Assembly (NCBI GenBank): GCA_030279155.1
Contig: CM059039.1
Location: forward strand, 43,827,176 to 43,891,175
DNA length: 64,000 nt
Source of the DNA: Forsythia viridissima
Lineage: Eukaryota > Streptophyta > Magnoliopsida > Lamiales > Oleaceae
Direction: 5' to 3'
Under the pieces are notes generated by a model, which was not told the DNA's origin, did not search any database, and saw nothing but the letters and a program-made list of their open reading frames with translations. Position numbers and translations under genes: made by a program. Shown here one piece after another: positions 35,272-47,000 of the stretch (position 1 is its first letter; every line of letters begins with the position of its first letter).

Positions 35272-36676
35272 CTAATTGAATTTGTTATTATGCTAATACC
35301 ACCAAGAAGTTGATTGCCATCTGTACTGCAATGGTGAAGCTGAGTATCAGCTCATTTCAGCTCAACTCTTACACTACAAATAATTTTATTTTTAACAACG
35401 AAAACTTTAATCTTGTAAAGTCTCTCGATGACCATTTTTCGATAAAACAATTTAAAAATAACTTTTTATGACAAAAAATTTTATTGTTGAAAGTGAAATT
35501 TCTATTAGTGTTAACACGCCATAAATCATAAACCAAATAATAATGCCCCCAAAAGGTCCAAAACGAATGTAAATTTTCTGACCTGTCTGTCAATGGACTC
35601 CAACGAAATAAATACGTCAAGAATAAAAATAAAAAAGAGTTGTAGCATTAAATGGAAATATCACAACTGGAATGAGTAAATGTAGGTGGGTTTTTGAAGA
35701 AATGTCAGATACAAGCTTGCATTTTTTTGTCCTTTCCCACCTTTCCACACTTGTTTGGTCGCTGCGTGCAAGCTAGACGTCTGTTTGATTTAGTGTGAAA
35801 AATTACTAAAAAATAATTTTAATCACATAATCCATAACACATTCACAAGTTTTTACTTAGAAACACTCCATCATCTTTTATTAAAATATACTTAAAAAAA
35901 AATGACTAAATATATTCACACTATATTTTTCTATAAGTGCACCACATTTAAATTGTATAAAAGACTCATAATCTTTACTTATTATTACATTTATGTCCCT
36001 AATATTTTTTCATCGCATTCTTATCATCAATTTTCATTAATTAGCACATATTGTCACAGATAATAGTTCATGTCCAAAATATTCATTAAGAAATAACAAA
36101 AAGACTTATTTTTTCCTCTTATTTTTAAATAAGCAAAAAAATAAATATATACAAAATTTTGATTAAATATTTGTCTCTCATTTTAAAGTACACTAATAAA
36201 ATTTTTAGAGAAAAATCGTTAGTAGGAATAAGATGTGTTAATTAATAGAATATTAATTATAAGAATTCGATTAAAAAAAATTAAGAATATAAATATGACA
36301 ATAAATTAAAGTTAAAGACTTTTTATGTAATTAAAACGTAGTGCATTTATAATAAAGTGTGGTGTAAATATAACCATAAAAGAAAAAAAATAGTATCCAT
36401 ATAAAAATACGATTATACCCCCCTATGGAAGTCGTGAGCAAGAACCGTCCTCGTGAACTGACAATTTTGCCCTCCCAGAACAAGACCGCCGCCCCCTTGA
36501 GAAGCTGTGGTGCAATTTCTTCTTCATTTAAAACAACCTGCTAAAAAGGACTCAGGTTATGTATGACCTTTTCTTCGCGTTTTGTGTCAAAAACTGTTTC
36601 TTAGTTGTCAAAAATGCTTTCCCCAGTGGTCCCCTCTCCTTCTCCGAAACCCCTTCTCACCGTCTACTCATTCCTC
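35272..36676. other. Intergenic region upstream of the EF-hand gene
   Basis: AT-rich; no gene or complete element seen. The last several hundred bases should contain the promoter. Confidence 0.4.
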
Positions 36677-36683
36677 TATATAT
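36677..36683 (+). promoter_or_regulatory. TATA box of the EF-hand gene
   Basis: TATATAT at 86-92 bp before the ATG at 36769, followed by a CT-rich leader, is consistent with a plant core promoter. Confidence 0.5.
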
Positions 36684-36768
36684 GACACCATTCTTCCTCC
36701 CTTATGCCAACATACAATTTCATTCCTCACACAAGAAGAGAACTTTCACTTTAAGAAATCCCATCTTT

Positions 36769-37134
36769 ATGGCATCAAAAAGTCAGTCCAATTTCCAAGA
36801 TTTCTTGCCCCTGATGGCAGAAAAACTTGGTGGGGATGGTCTGATAGGAGAACTTTGTAATGGGTTTCAAGTCTTGATGGATTCTGATAAAGGGGTCATC
36901 ACATTTGAGAGTCTTAAGAAGAATTCTGCTTTGCTGGGGCTAAAAGATTTGTCTGATGATGATCTTTACAACATGCTTAAAGAAGGTGACTTTGATGGAG
37001 ACGGTGCGCTCAATCAGATGGAATTTTGTGTTCTGATGTTTAGATTGAGCCCAGAGTTGATGGAACAGTCTTACTTTTTGTTAGAAGAGGCTCTTCAATC
37101 GGAGGGATTTCAAGATTTTCGTTTTCCATTGTAA
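36769..37134 (+). CDS. Small EF-hand calcium-binding protein (KIC/PBP1/CMI1-like)
   Basis: Intronless, 121 aa from ATG 36769 (MASKSQSNFQDF…). The frame opens further upstream at 36559, but that part is leader-like and the family starts at MAS. One canonical EF-hand loop, DFDGDGALNQME (residues about 68-79), has D at 1, 3 and 5, G at 6 and E at 12. A degenerate first hand, DSDKGVITFESL, precedes it. Single-functional-EF-hand proteins of this size include Arabidopsis KIC, PBP1 and the At4g27280 product (KRP1/CMI1). They bind Ca2+ and act on partners such as the kinesin KCBP, PINOID or ICR1. Position next to the lectin kinase supports orthology to At4g27280, though the partner here is unknown. 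Confidence 0.88.
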   Translation: MASKSQSNFQDFLPLMAEKLGGDGLIGELCNGFQVLMDSDKGVITFESLKKNSALLGLKDLSDDDLYNMLKEGDFDGDGALNQMEFCVLMFRLSPELMEQSYFLLEEALQSEGFQDFRFPL

Positions 37135-38632
37135 CCATTTACTACTTTCTCTAATCTAATTTGTAATGATTTGAAAATCTATCGAGTTCTTTTTTTTTTT
37201 TTTTTTTAATTGTTCACCATTGACGTTGGATTCATAAGTACACAGAAATTGATTAAGTAATGAAATTCGTTGGACCATTTTGGATATACTATAAATATTT
37301 TATATTTGCTTCGTGTTATTTTGTTATTGCTCCTTACAGAGAGCAGATTCACACAATAAAAAGAGCATGGCAATATTTAAAAATGGAGCCTGAACTCCTA
37401 CCACGGTGACTAAGAGATATAATGCTCACCGATAAAGTAGCTAAACATGATTGATAGAAATTATGAGGGTGGGGCCATGAATTATCAACTATGTGATGCA
37501 AGGAGATCAAGACCCATTTAAAAATAGCAAGAAAATTCATCTTTACAAGTTAACATAATAAAATAAACCGTGGCAATATATTGAAAGAGTAAGAAATGAT
37601 CTTTATAAGCTAACATATGGTCATGTGGCTAGGATTACCAGAATGACCATTTCTTTTGTTGTGATGGCATGATTTTTTATTTTTGACAGAGTTGATTTCA
37701 ATATTTTGTAGGATTGATTTCAACAGCATGTCCCTTTAGACTCTAGAGAGATTCCATAACACTATCTTTTTCTTTTGTTGATCTTAAAGGCCCTACCTTC
37801 TTGACCATTTCTTCGTGTTTTTATTCGTTAGTGGCATATGAAGACTCTCTTGCCTATACGATGGCACTTTTTGGTGTATCGCTTTCCAATTTGGTTTTAT
37901 ATATCTCAATTTTTAACCATTTTATGACCTATTCTTCTTTATAGTTTCTTATGTCATATAGATCATATCGTGTCACTTTATTATTTCTGAGATTGGGAGA
38001 AGTCGTGTATTTTAAACTCCATCAGTTGATTGAATATTATATGGACGAAGTTATTGTGATTTTTGTTTATATGGTGAGGTTTATGAGAGGTAGGACTAAA
38101 TTACTAATTTTTTCTTAAATATCATTTCTATACAATAATCTCAAATGGAGTAATGTTGACAAGTTCAAAAGGTAGCTTTCATATGGAAAAAGTATACAAA
38201 GTCTTTCCATTTGTTTACAACTGATCTTCTTTGAATTGACATAGAAGTTAATCTAAATTAGACTTGCTCTCTGAAGTGGAATGGTCAACCATAAAGAAAT
38301 TGCTGGTGAAGGGTCATCTCATCCTGGGATGTGAACATTGTGAAGAAGTCAAGAGTTGCCCTCTAGTGCGACGCCCTTGCATGGAAGTTGTCAAGTTGGT
38401 ATGTGTATTTTGTGGGCTTTTTCTTGCTAACTTCTCCGTTAAGGATTCTTAACTTCTTACTAGAGACTCTTGTTAAGAAACATGAAACTTCAATGGGTAC
38501 TCAATGGTCTATAACATGTTATGTTTACTTACCTTTATCATGATTGATAATATTTTGTCACAGTCACAGTATTACTGCGTCCTACTTTAAATATTATGTT
38601 CAGACTGGTTTCACATTAGGGAAGGTTTGAAC
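37135..38632. other. Intergenic region after the EF-hand gene
   Basis: Contains a T-run (about 37190-37208). A short open stretch near 38264-38452 with several cysteines is not recognised. Otherwise nothing supported. Confidence 0.35.
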
Positions 38633-40110
38633 TGGGTTTTTTTGCAGTCCAAGTAGTTCCGAAGGCTGGTACTTCAAGAATTTGGTACGCAAATATCCCG
38701 ATCAGAACTGTTGTTTGGGTTGTACATCCGCAAAAAATAAATAAATAATTGTCTGACGCAATAAAGATCAACAGCATGGGAAATCTTGTAGTTTCAAATG
38801 GGACTAACAACTTTGTTTGGTCGACAAATTCATCAATAACAGCTCAAGGTCCAATCATACAACTTTGAGGTTCAGGAAATCTTGTCCTGAGAGATATTAA
38901 GAACCCGTTTGGTAGAGTTTATAAACCAGTTTATTTGACCAAAATAGTTTATTTGACAAAAAAATTTGCTTTGATAGCCGTCATTTTTGATAATTCTAGG
39001 TCAGATAAACTGTTTTGATCAAATAAACTAATTTATAATCTCTACCAAACGGGCACTAAAGATGGTATGCATATCTTTGCCTGTGGCAGAGCTTTGATTA
39101 TCCACGTTGTTACCAGTTACGAAACTCGGATGGGACTAGATAACTGGTCCTCGTGGAAGAATTCTAGATCCATATCCTGGAGAATTAAGTATGGGAATAG
39201 AACTAAAAGAATATCTACAGAAATTTTGTGGATAGACACCATAAAGTACTTTTGAGGCGGATCATGAAATGGCCTGAGAAGAATGGTTCTTCTGAGTTAA
39301 AGATCGATCCAATGTTTGACTTCAAATTCATGCTAATCAGGAGGAGGTGTACATTTATTAGCTTAAGAACAAATTTTGATCAACAAGGCATATTTTAAAT
39401 TGGAACCAGCTCCTCAAGTCAGTGGTATGTACGGTGGAAGCAGATCAATCTTGGAAGCTTTATGCACTAGTTACTTGGTTGACAGTTATAGCCTATACGG
39501 AGCAACTGAAATATTTATCGTCAGTGATTCGTCTGTTTTCCAATGCTTGAAAGAAAGTTCAAATCTTGACTATGAACTGCTCCATGGATGCATTCAGAAT
39601 TAGGCATTGGACTGGCAGTGTTAACATGACTTTGTTGGCATGAAACTACCAGATACTTCAAATAACTTGGTTTAACAAAATCATAGATAATGCGGGCAGG
39701 CATGCTTGAAGAATTTTTTCTTGTATGGCTTATACAAATAGCAGATAAGGTCGCAGATGTGCCCTAATGGTTTTGCAATGTGGTTGATGTTAGGCAGTTC
39801 TATAATGACAGACAGGATCATATATATGAATGTCAGCTTCAAAGCAAGGAACTTATCTCACTTTGATCATGATGTTAGGATGCTTTGCTTGTGTCCTTCA
39901 CATATTAAACTTTTTCTGTTAAAAAATAAGTCCATGTGTAGGAGGAGTGTCATCCTGCATTAAATTTTTGTTCTAAATTTAGGACTGCACCTTTAGCAGC
40001 AAACTAACTGCAGGTGGAACTAGCCATGATTGTGGTTCCAAACTCTTTAATTTGTGGATTGATTTTTGCCAGATACTATGTTTGCAGAGGAAAGATGATG
40101 ACAAAATCCG
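38633..40110 (+). pseudogene. G-type lectin receptor kinase pseudogene, extracellular half only
   Basis: Across shifting plus-strand frames the ectodomain of a lectin receptor kinase can be followed. B-lectin: 'NSMGNLVVSNGTNNFVWSTN' and 'SGNLVLRDI' at 38770-38900. S-locus domain: 'LWQSFDYP' near 39080 and 'SSELKIDPMFDFKFM' near 39290. Cysteine region: 'IVSDSSVFQCLK' near 39520 and 'HGCI' at about 39585. PAN remnants: 'FVGMKLPDTSN' near 39640 and 'VRQFYNDRQD' near 39800. A hydrophobic transmembrane-like stretch follows near 40015-40080. Many stops; the domain is also split by a MITE (38901-39056). No kinase exons were found. It is on the opposite strand to the intact gene, so it is an inverted or dispersed duplicate, like the tandem relatives found at the Arabidopsis locus. 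Confidence 0.78.
38901..39056. mobile_element. Tourist-like MITE in the kinase pseudogene, 156 bp
   Basis: Ends GAACCCGTTTGGTAGAG and GTGCCCGTTTGGTAGAG (reverse complement) match at 15 of 17 positions. TAA flanks both sides (38898-38900, 39057-39059). Internal inverted homology continues (GTTTATTTGACC and its inverse). PIF/Harbinger superfamily by target and ends. Confidence 0.88.
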
Positions 40111-43100
40111 CTTTTTGGTAGAATACTTTATTTTGTTGCCAAGCTATTTGCATCTTAGAAAGGTAAAAAAATTCCTTCTTTTCAGTATTATTTGTTCTAC
40201 AAATACGAGGCTTGTAAATTATACTAACCGTGTATTTCTTCTTATTCAACGTGCTCAAAACTTAAATGCACTCAACAATTTTAAGGAAAACTAGAACAAG
40301 AATGTAAAGATAAAAAATTTTCATATCTGGTTTTCCCATCAAATCAAAGGCATGATATTGAGAATTTAAAATGGTAGCTATTTACTAAGTATGCCTTTGA
40401 AGTAATCCAATATTCCAGGATAAAATGATAGAACCATATAGAAGTACAGTCTTCTCATTTCACTTGAAGACTACTGAATGGCTAAGTGCTTTACTTCCAT
40501 AGCCATTCTGCTACCACACGGCGACTGTTTGGCAGAACTTGTCTGGTTGTAATGTTGTCTGATTTGTTAATGACATTCTTCTTATACTCTTTCACGCCGT
40601 AACATGATTATTATCTCACATTCTGTGGTCTTATAGTCCAATAAGTGTATATTGATCTAGGTAATTCTAAACTATTAGATTAAGGCTTTGACCAACATGC
40701 TTAATGATAAAAATGATGTTGCCATGTTGCAGCTTCTTGATCCAAATTACAGGCTTCACTCCTGCAATTTTATCAAATAACATGATTATTCCCATTAATT
40801 ATGGTTTTTAGCTTACTGAAATAGCACGAACTCTTTTCTAGTTATCTGGTGAGATCTCTATGAACATGAAATCAAGATCAGATCATTTGAATTTCCTAAA
40901 TATCATTATTTCTTGTAGATTGATTTAATTAGTATAATTTTGGAAATGTTTTAGCTTTCGCTTTTGTTTTGAAAATTTATTTTAGTCTTTCCAGGTGTCT
41001 CCAATGTTATTCCCTGAATATGTGCATTACTTATTTGATTATTTCATGTTGGACTTGTTTTCTTAGTGTGAATTTTCAACCTTACAGAATTTATTGGCAC
41101 AAGGTCACCATCATCTGGTTGTGAGAAGCATAATAGCTTGTCCTCTACTAATTGCTTGTGTTGTTAGGATTCGATAAGTGCGTTTAATAGTCCATTCTGT
41201 ACTTAAAACACAGTTGAGGTCTCTTAGTTTCTCAAAAAGAGAATCTTCCTAAGAAAACACTAAGTTTACTCTCTCTTTTTTTCTTTCAATTTTAAAGGTA
41301 TATGCATTGAACGACGACATTACTCCAACCAGTCACTTGAAGAAGGCGAGATCCTGGTTACGAAAGGTTGAAGTTTCGAACTTGGATTTTTCAGTCAGGT
41401 AATTCCAATGATCGGTACTTTGGCGATTTGCTACAACTATATGTCAATATCCCAGCCAAGAGTGGTGTGTAGGTTGCAAATTGACAAAACCTTACTTGGA
41501 TTAAGTGAGTGAGAAAATTTCATTTCTTTGGTAAATCTTATCCGGCATCAGTTGCATTTACTTCTTATTGCTTATTTTGATTGAACTCCCCATTCATTAT
41601 TTTGTTCTTTCTTATGAACTTCTTTTGCACTAAAATAATTTACTGCGGTTAGTTCTATATCATGTACTACTTCCTCTCCAAATACGCAAATGTTATAAAT
41701 TTTTACTGTTTTTTGGACTAAGTATGCAAGTGAATGAGTGAGTTGATTTTGTTCGTTCTTTTTTTTTTTTTTTTCTCCTCTGGCTTCATTAGTTGGGATG
41801 TCACTTGCTCAAAGACAACCTCGGACATCAACCTTGTATATTTTCATCTCCTTCTTATATATTCTATTTTAGTTGATACTTTACTTTACATTGGTGTTAT
41901 ACACGGCCCTTGAATATGTATTCTCTGAAAAATATTTAATTTTCTTATACATTTCTAGAATAACAATCTTTTGATTCATGCAAAACTAAATATTTGGGGG
42001 AAAAGAAATCACAATCCACATATTTGAGTTGCAAGAAAGAAAAAAAAAAAAGTAGACATGAAATAATTTGGAAAATGTGTGGATTCTTGAAACAAAAGCC
42101 AAATTGTGATCATTTCCTTGGTGGAGCCTTTTTTGAATTCCAAAATTTGAGGCTAAGCATTCCATGATTACTTTCTTGAATTTTAAGAGATAACAGACAA
42201 TATAATTTCTTACTTAGTAATAACTCAAATTATATCCTTCAATAATGCTAAAGTGTTAAAAGAAATCAAAAGGCTTGTCTCAAAACAATAGTGATATATC
42301 ATCTTTATAACTCCTAATAGAGACACTAATTTTAATAAAAGATAAGGTAATTATTCTATGTGGCAACACAAAAATTTGTATCGAGAAATTCAAAAATATA
42401 ATTTTGCGTTCCAGTCGAACATGACAAAACGAAGAAATATAGATCATTCTGGACGTGGGATAAAAGTTGTACTCTTGTCTTGATTTTACACATCTCATCA
42501 ATTTTTTTTAAAAAAATTTCTTAAAAAATTACTTTTAAACTACACCAAATAAACACCTAAATATGAGTTAAAAGTCACTCTCGTCGTGGTTCGCGTGATT
42601 CAGCATGATTCAGATTTTAGCTAATAAAGTTGAAAATGATATTCAAAAATAAATTTACTTGTAGGTTTGACTTTTAAGCATGTTTGGCTAAGCTTAAGAA
42701 GTTTATTATTTATTAAATTTACTTTTAAGAATAAAATAAATTTTAAAATAAATAATTGTTTTTATTACTTAAAAGTTTTAACATAAATCAGAAAATTTTA
42801 AAGAAAAAAAAAAGAGATTTTGGCGCGAGTGGTTCTTGACCTTTGCTCTTAGTATGGAAATAATCTAACATTTATTTTTTTGTACAGAAATATCTAACAT
42901 ATGTGTTTTGGTGCGTAATTGGTCCTTGTTAATGCAAAAGACTAATATACCCATAATTTTGATAGGGAAATATTGTTGTTGAGTTGCTAATATTTGTAAA
43001 AACTGCAAATGAGTAATATTTTTATTTTTTATAAAAAATTAAAGAAAACTAATAAATTTTTTATTTATTTTGAATTAACACTTTATTTACCACATTGATA

Positions 43101-43903
43101 ATATACTAAATTATTTTGTATATTTTAAAATTGAATTATGGAGTATGTTTCTTTGTCACAAACTTGATGCTCAAGTACTTTTATTTAATTGAGTTATATG
43201 TTTATTAACTACAAATATAAAAAATTCAACTGTATTCTTCATATTTAATTTATCATTTTATTGTCGTTCAAAAATAAAATGTGTAAATTAACTTTTATTT
43301 TTCACATCACATAACAATTATATATATATATATTTAAAGCACACATATTTTATATTTTTTTTCTTATAAAAAATTTAATTCACACTACAATAATTATATA
43401 TTTAATATTCAAAATTAAATATTATTTAATAAATATATCATATCTATTTTTACATCTTACGAAGGTTAGGAGTCTAAATGTAGTTTTCTCTAATTAGAAG
43501 TAATTGTATATTTGTTCTTTTTTTTATTAAATAATGATGAATTGTACACCAAAGTATATAGATTAGAGATTTTTGTGTTAAAAAATAAATGTTAAGGATT
43601 ATTTTCGCACTAAAGATAAAAGTTAAGGACCATTTAACTTTAAAAAAAAAAAGTGAATTACTTATTATAGTCAAACTGATTATGGTCAAACTGGAATGCA
43701 CAAAAATTATTAAATAAAGAAAAAAATGATGACGAGGGTGAGGGTGAGCGTGAGCGTGACAACAACTCAATCATCATTTCAGTTTCAATATCAGCTGCTC
43801 AGCATATATTTATCCAAATTAAAATAATTAATTAAATAGATTAAAATTAATTAATCATGGAATACTATTTGAAACTTCAACTAAACTGGGAATTGTGCTG
43901 TAG
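40111..43903. other. Intergenic region upstream of the quinone reductase gene
   Basis: No gene supported. It holds a foldback element candidate at 42822-43651 and otherwise AT-rich sequence with short T-runs. Confidence 0.35.
42822..43651. mobile_element. Foldback element with about 70-bp inverted arms (MULE-like)
   Basis: About 42830-42900 (TGGTTCTTGACCTTTGCTCT…) is an imperfect inverse of 43570-43645 (TGGTCCTTAACTTTTATCTT… on the minus strand), sharing AACATTTATTTTTT. A clear target duplication was not found, so the borders are approximate. Confidence 0.45.
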
Positions 43904-43910
43904 TATAAAT
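43904..43910 (+). promoter_or_regulatory. TATA box of the quinone reductase gene
   Basis: TATAAAT 98 bp before the ATG at 44008. Confidence 0.55.
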
Positions 43911-44007
43911 GGGGAGGCCAGCTCCGAAGGCTCAATCTCAATTCTGACTTTCTCAAACGCACATTACCCACTTTTGAGGAAAAGGCAGAAAAGCACCCAC
44001 TTAATCA

Positions 44008-47000
44008 ATGGCAATCAAAGTTTACATCGTGTAAGTAAAATCTTTCGCGGACAATTTTGTGGTTCTTTGTATATTTTTACTCTGCTTTCTTGAATCGAAT
44101 TTGCAGCTTGACGTTGAATTGTGTTTGCACTGATGAAATTACTGAGTGATTTGATGGGTTCTCTTTGTTTTCTGTTTTTCTGTGTGAATTTTGGATCTGT
44201 AGATGATCAAATGTTTCTTCAAGCTCGTGCTTATTGTTGAATATTCGTTAATCGTTAGTGATTCCGGATTTTATAAGCTTTTTTATGTTATGTTAGTGCC
44301 CAAGTTGATTGTCGATTGATCAAGCGAAAAGGGTTAAACTAAAACAGAATTACATCTGATTTCTTTTGGGTTGACAAAAAATCCTTTGGATGCAGTTATA
44401 GCTTGCCTTGAGCTTATGACAGAAATCTGAAGAGCCCAAACGAATTGATCCACATTAGTTTACATTGACTTGGATTAATGACTCACCGCAATACATTGGT
44501 TTTCCAAGTGGTTTTCATTCAGTTACTGGTTTTTCTTCTAGTATCTATCCAATTCGTAACAGAATTACAAAACATTTTTAGTCATCAATGTTTGCGAACA
44601 TATAAGTTGCTCTGCCAGGCAGCATAGTTGAGCATTACTTGGTAAGCATGCTTGATTTGATAAAAAAAAAATCGATAGCTTTTTGCTGTAGAATTTTACA
44701 TATAGTTGATATTCTAAAGACACGTCAAATTGCAATTGAGTTCACATCTAAAAGGTCTTGTAGACAAGGTTCATCAATGTAAATTGAAAAGGAACGTGTG
44801 TAACTTTCATTATATCTTAATTTCCTGCAATGCCTTGGTGCATCAATTTGGCTTCAACTATGTTTTTCTACCACATAACTGTTCTCATTTTAACTGTTCA
44901 AAATCATTGTATTTTTAAGTCTATGTGTATTGTATTAGTTATTTTTCTTCTTGTTTTTACCAAAACTGTCTGTCACCATGGATTTCCAGAGTGGTAAAGA
45001 ACCTATTTGCATTAGATTCGGGATAGAACTTTAGGAGTTTAGATTGAAGTCCATTCTGGAACGATTTGAAGGTGTGCATGTAGCATTTTGTGCTTGGGAG
45101 AGATCTCTGGTGTTTTGATTTGTGTTATTCAGAGTGGCTAGACACCACATACATTAATATGGGCTGTCCGTTTACGTGTTGAAGTTGGCTTATAAGGTTT
45201 TATGATGTCATCAAGCTAAATGTCTCTGCAAAAGCTACTTCAATTCTTGCAGCATGCCTTTTGTCCTATTTTCTTGCTTTTCCACAATGTCTCCTGTTGT
45301 TGAACAATGTGTCAAACTATTCATGGAATTACACAGGGTAATTGTGTGATAATGTAATATTGACTTTAAGAGGATGAAATGGTGGTCCTTATTGTCACAG
45401 TTGCAGGGCAGAAATCTATTTGCTCTGATATTATGAAGAAAAAATTTAGCTATATTCACACTGACAATATGTCACTAGCTTCAGCCAATATACTCATGAT
45501 TCTTTTTTCGAATCATGCTTCGCTAAGATATCAAGATAGTTAGTTTTTGTTTCACGGTGGATGAGCATGAGATTATACGCATTTGTTGATTTTGTGCATG
45601 CATTGTTGAGATATTACTAAAATCAAGCAAAATATTTGTATTGTTTTTCATCTTTTGGTAACATGAATGATATTGATTATCTAACTTTGCTGCTTCAATA
45701 GGTACTATTCCATGTATGGACATGTAGAGAAGCTAGCAGAAGAGATAAAGAGAGGGGCTGCGTCTGTTGAAGGAGTGGAAGCCAAACTATGGCAGGTAGG
45801 ACTCTCTTATCCTTGCCATGTCTCTTGGAATATTTAAAAAATTAAGAAGAAAAATGTTAATCATCTCATCCAAAAGTTTAAGCCCTTAGGAAAGGGAGAC
45901 ATTATTTGTTTAAATGTTGTTTTCAACACACTCCATCACGTGCAAACCAAATTCTCAAAGGTCTGACATGTGACAGTTTTTCTAAAATGGGTAGTGGTGA
46001 CTTGAACCCAAGTTTCGTTTGACTCTAATACTATGTTAACCATTTTATATAAAAGCTTAAAGTGTTAGAGAAGAGGCACGTGTATTTATTTAAATGTAGT
46101 GTCAACAAAAAGAAAGACAAGAAAGCTTAGACCTGGGCGTCGAGTGGGTCGGTCTGGATATTTCAATACTCGGAACCACCCGTTATGGTTCGGGTATTTC
46201 GTAAATGGAACCATTCGCTTCTACATAATTATTGGAACCAAACTTGAACCAGAACAGTCGATTCGAATTCGGGTTCGGTTCTACCCATAACATTTTTTTT
46301 AAAATCTTTAGTTGATATTTGACAACATGTTTTGAAAAAAATTAAAAATTGCAAACCCGTTAACATCAAAGTATGTTAAATATTAAAATAATTTATGAAA
46401 GATATAAATATTAACTGGAATAATAAACACCAAAATTACAAACTCATAAATTAGGGTTAGAAAAAAAAAATTACCTCTCAAAATTGAGGAATTGTTTCGA
46501 TTATAAAAGAGTTTCGCCTTCGCTATCTCGCTGTGTGTTGAGCGAGAGAGAAATGAACGAAAGTACGAGACAGATGATAATGTTTATATTGAGCATCTAA
46601 GGCTATGAGCAAGTAGTGATCGAGAATTTGAGATTTGGGTAATTAGAATTGGATCAATTGTGTTTGAGTTTAGGAGTTATGGATTTTGTACTTTTTATTT
46701 GAATCTTGGACATTTGGACTCTTTTCTTTGGTACTATAGTATTAGATCGTGAATCATTGGGTTAGGGTGAATAAATTGTAAAAAATAAAAAATTTATAAA
46801 AAATGACAAATTCAATTTCAATCGGATACCCACAGTCTATGATGCTCAGACTCGGGTACGAGTACTGGGTACGGGTACGTATCTAAAGTGTTTGATCCTT
46901 TTTTTTCTAAAATTTAGGATACGGCTAAAAAGAGTCCAAATTTCGGACACGGGTACTTGGGTACGAATTTCAAACTTCATTTTTTTTCCAAAAATATACA

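Noticed and set aside
36559..36768. 70-residue N-terminal extension of the EF-hand protein
   Set aside because: It overlaps the TATA box and 5' leader; family members begin at MAS.
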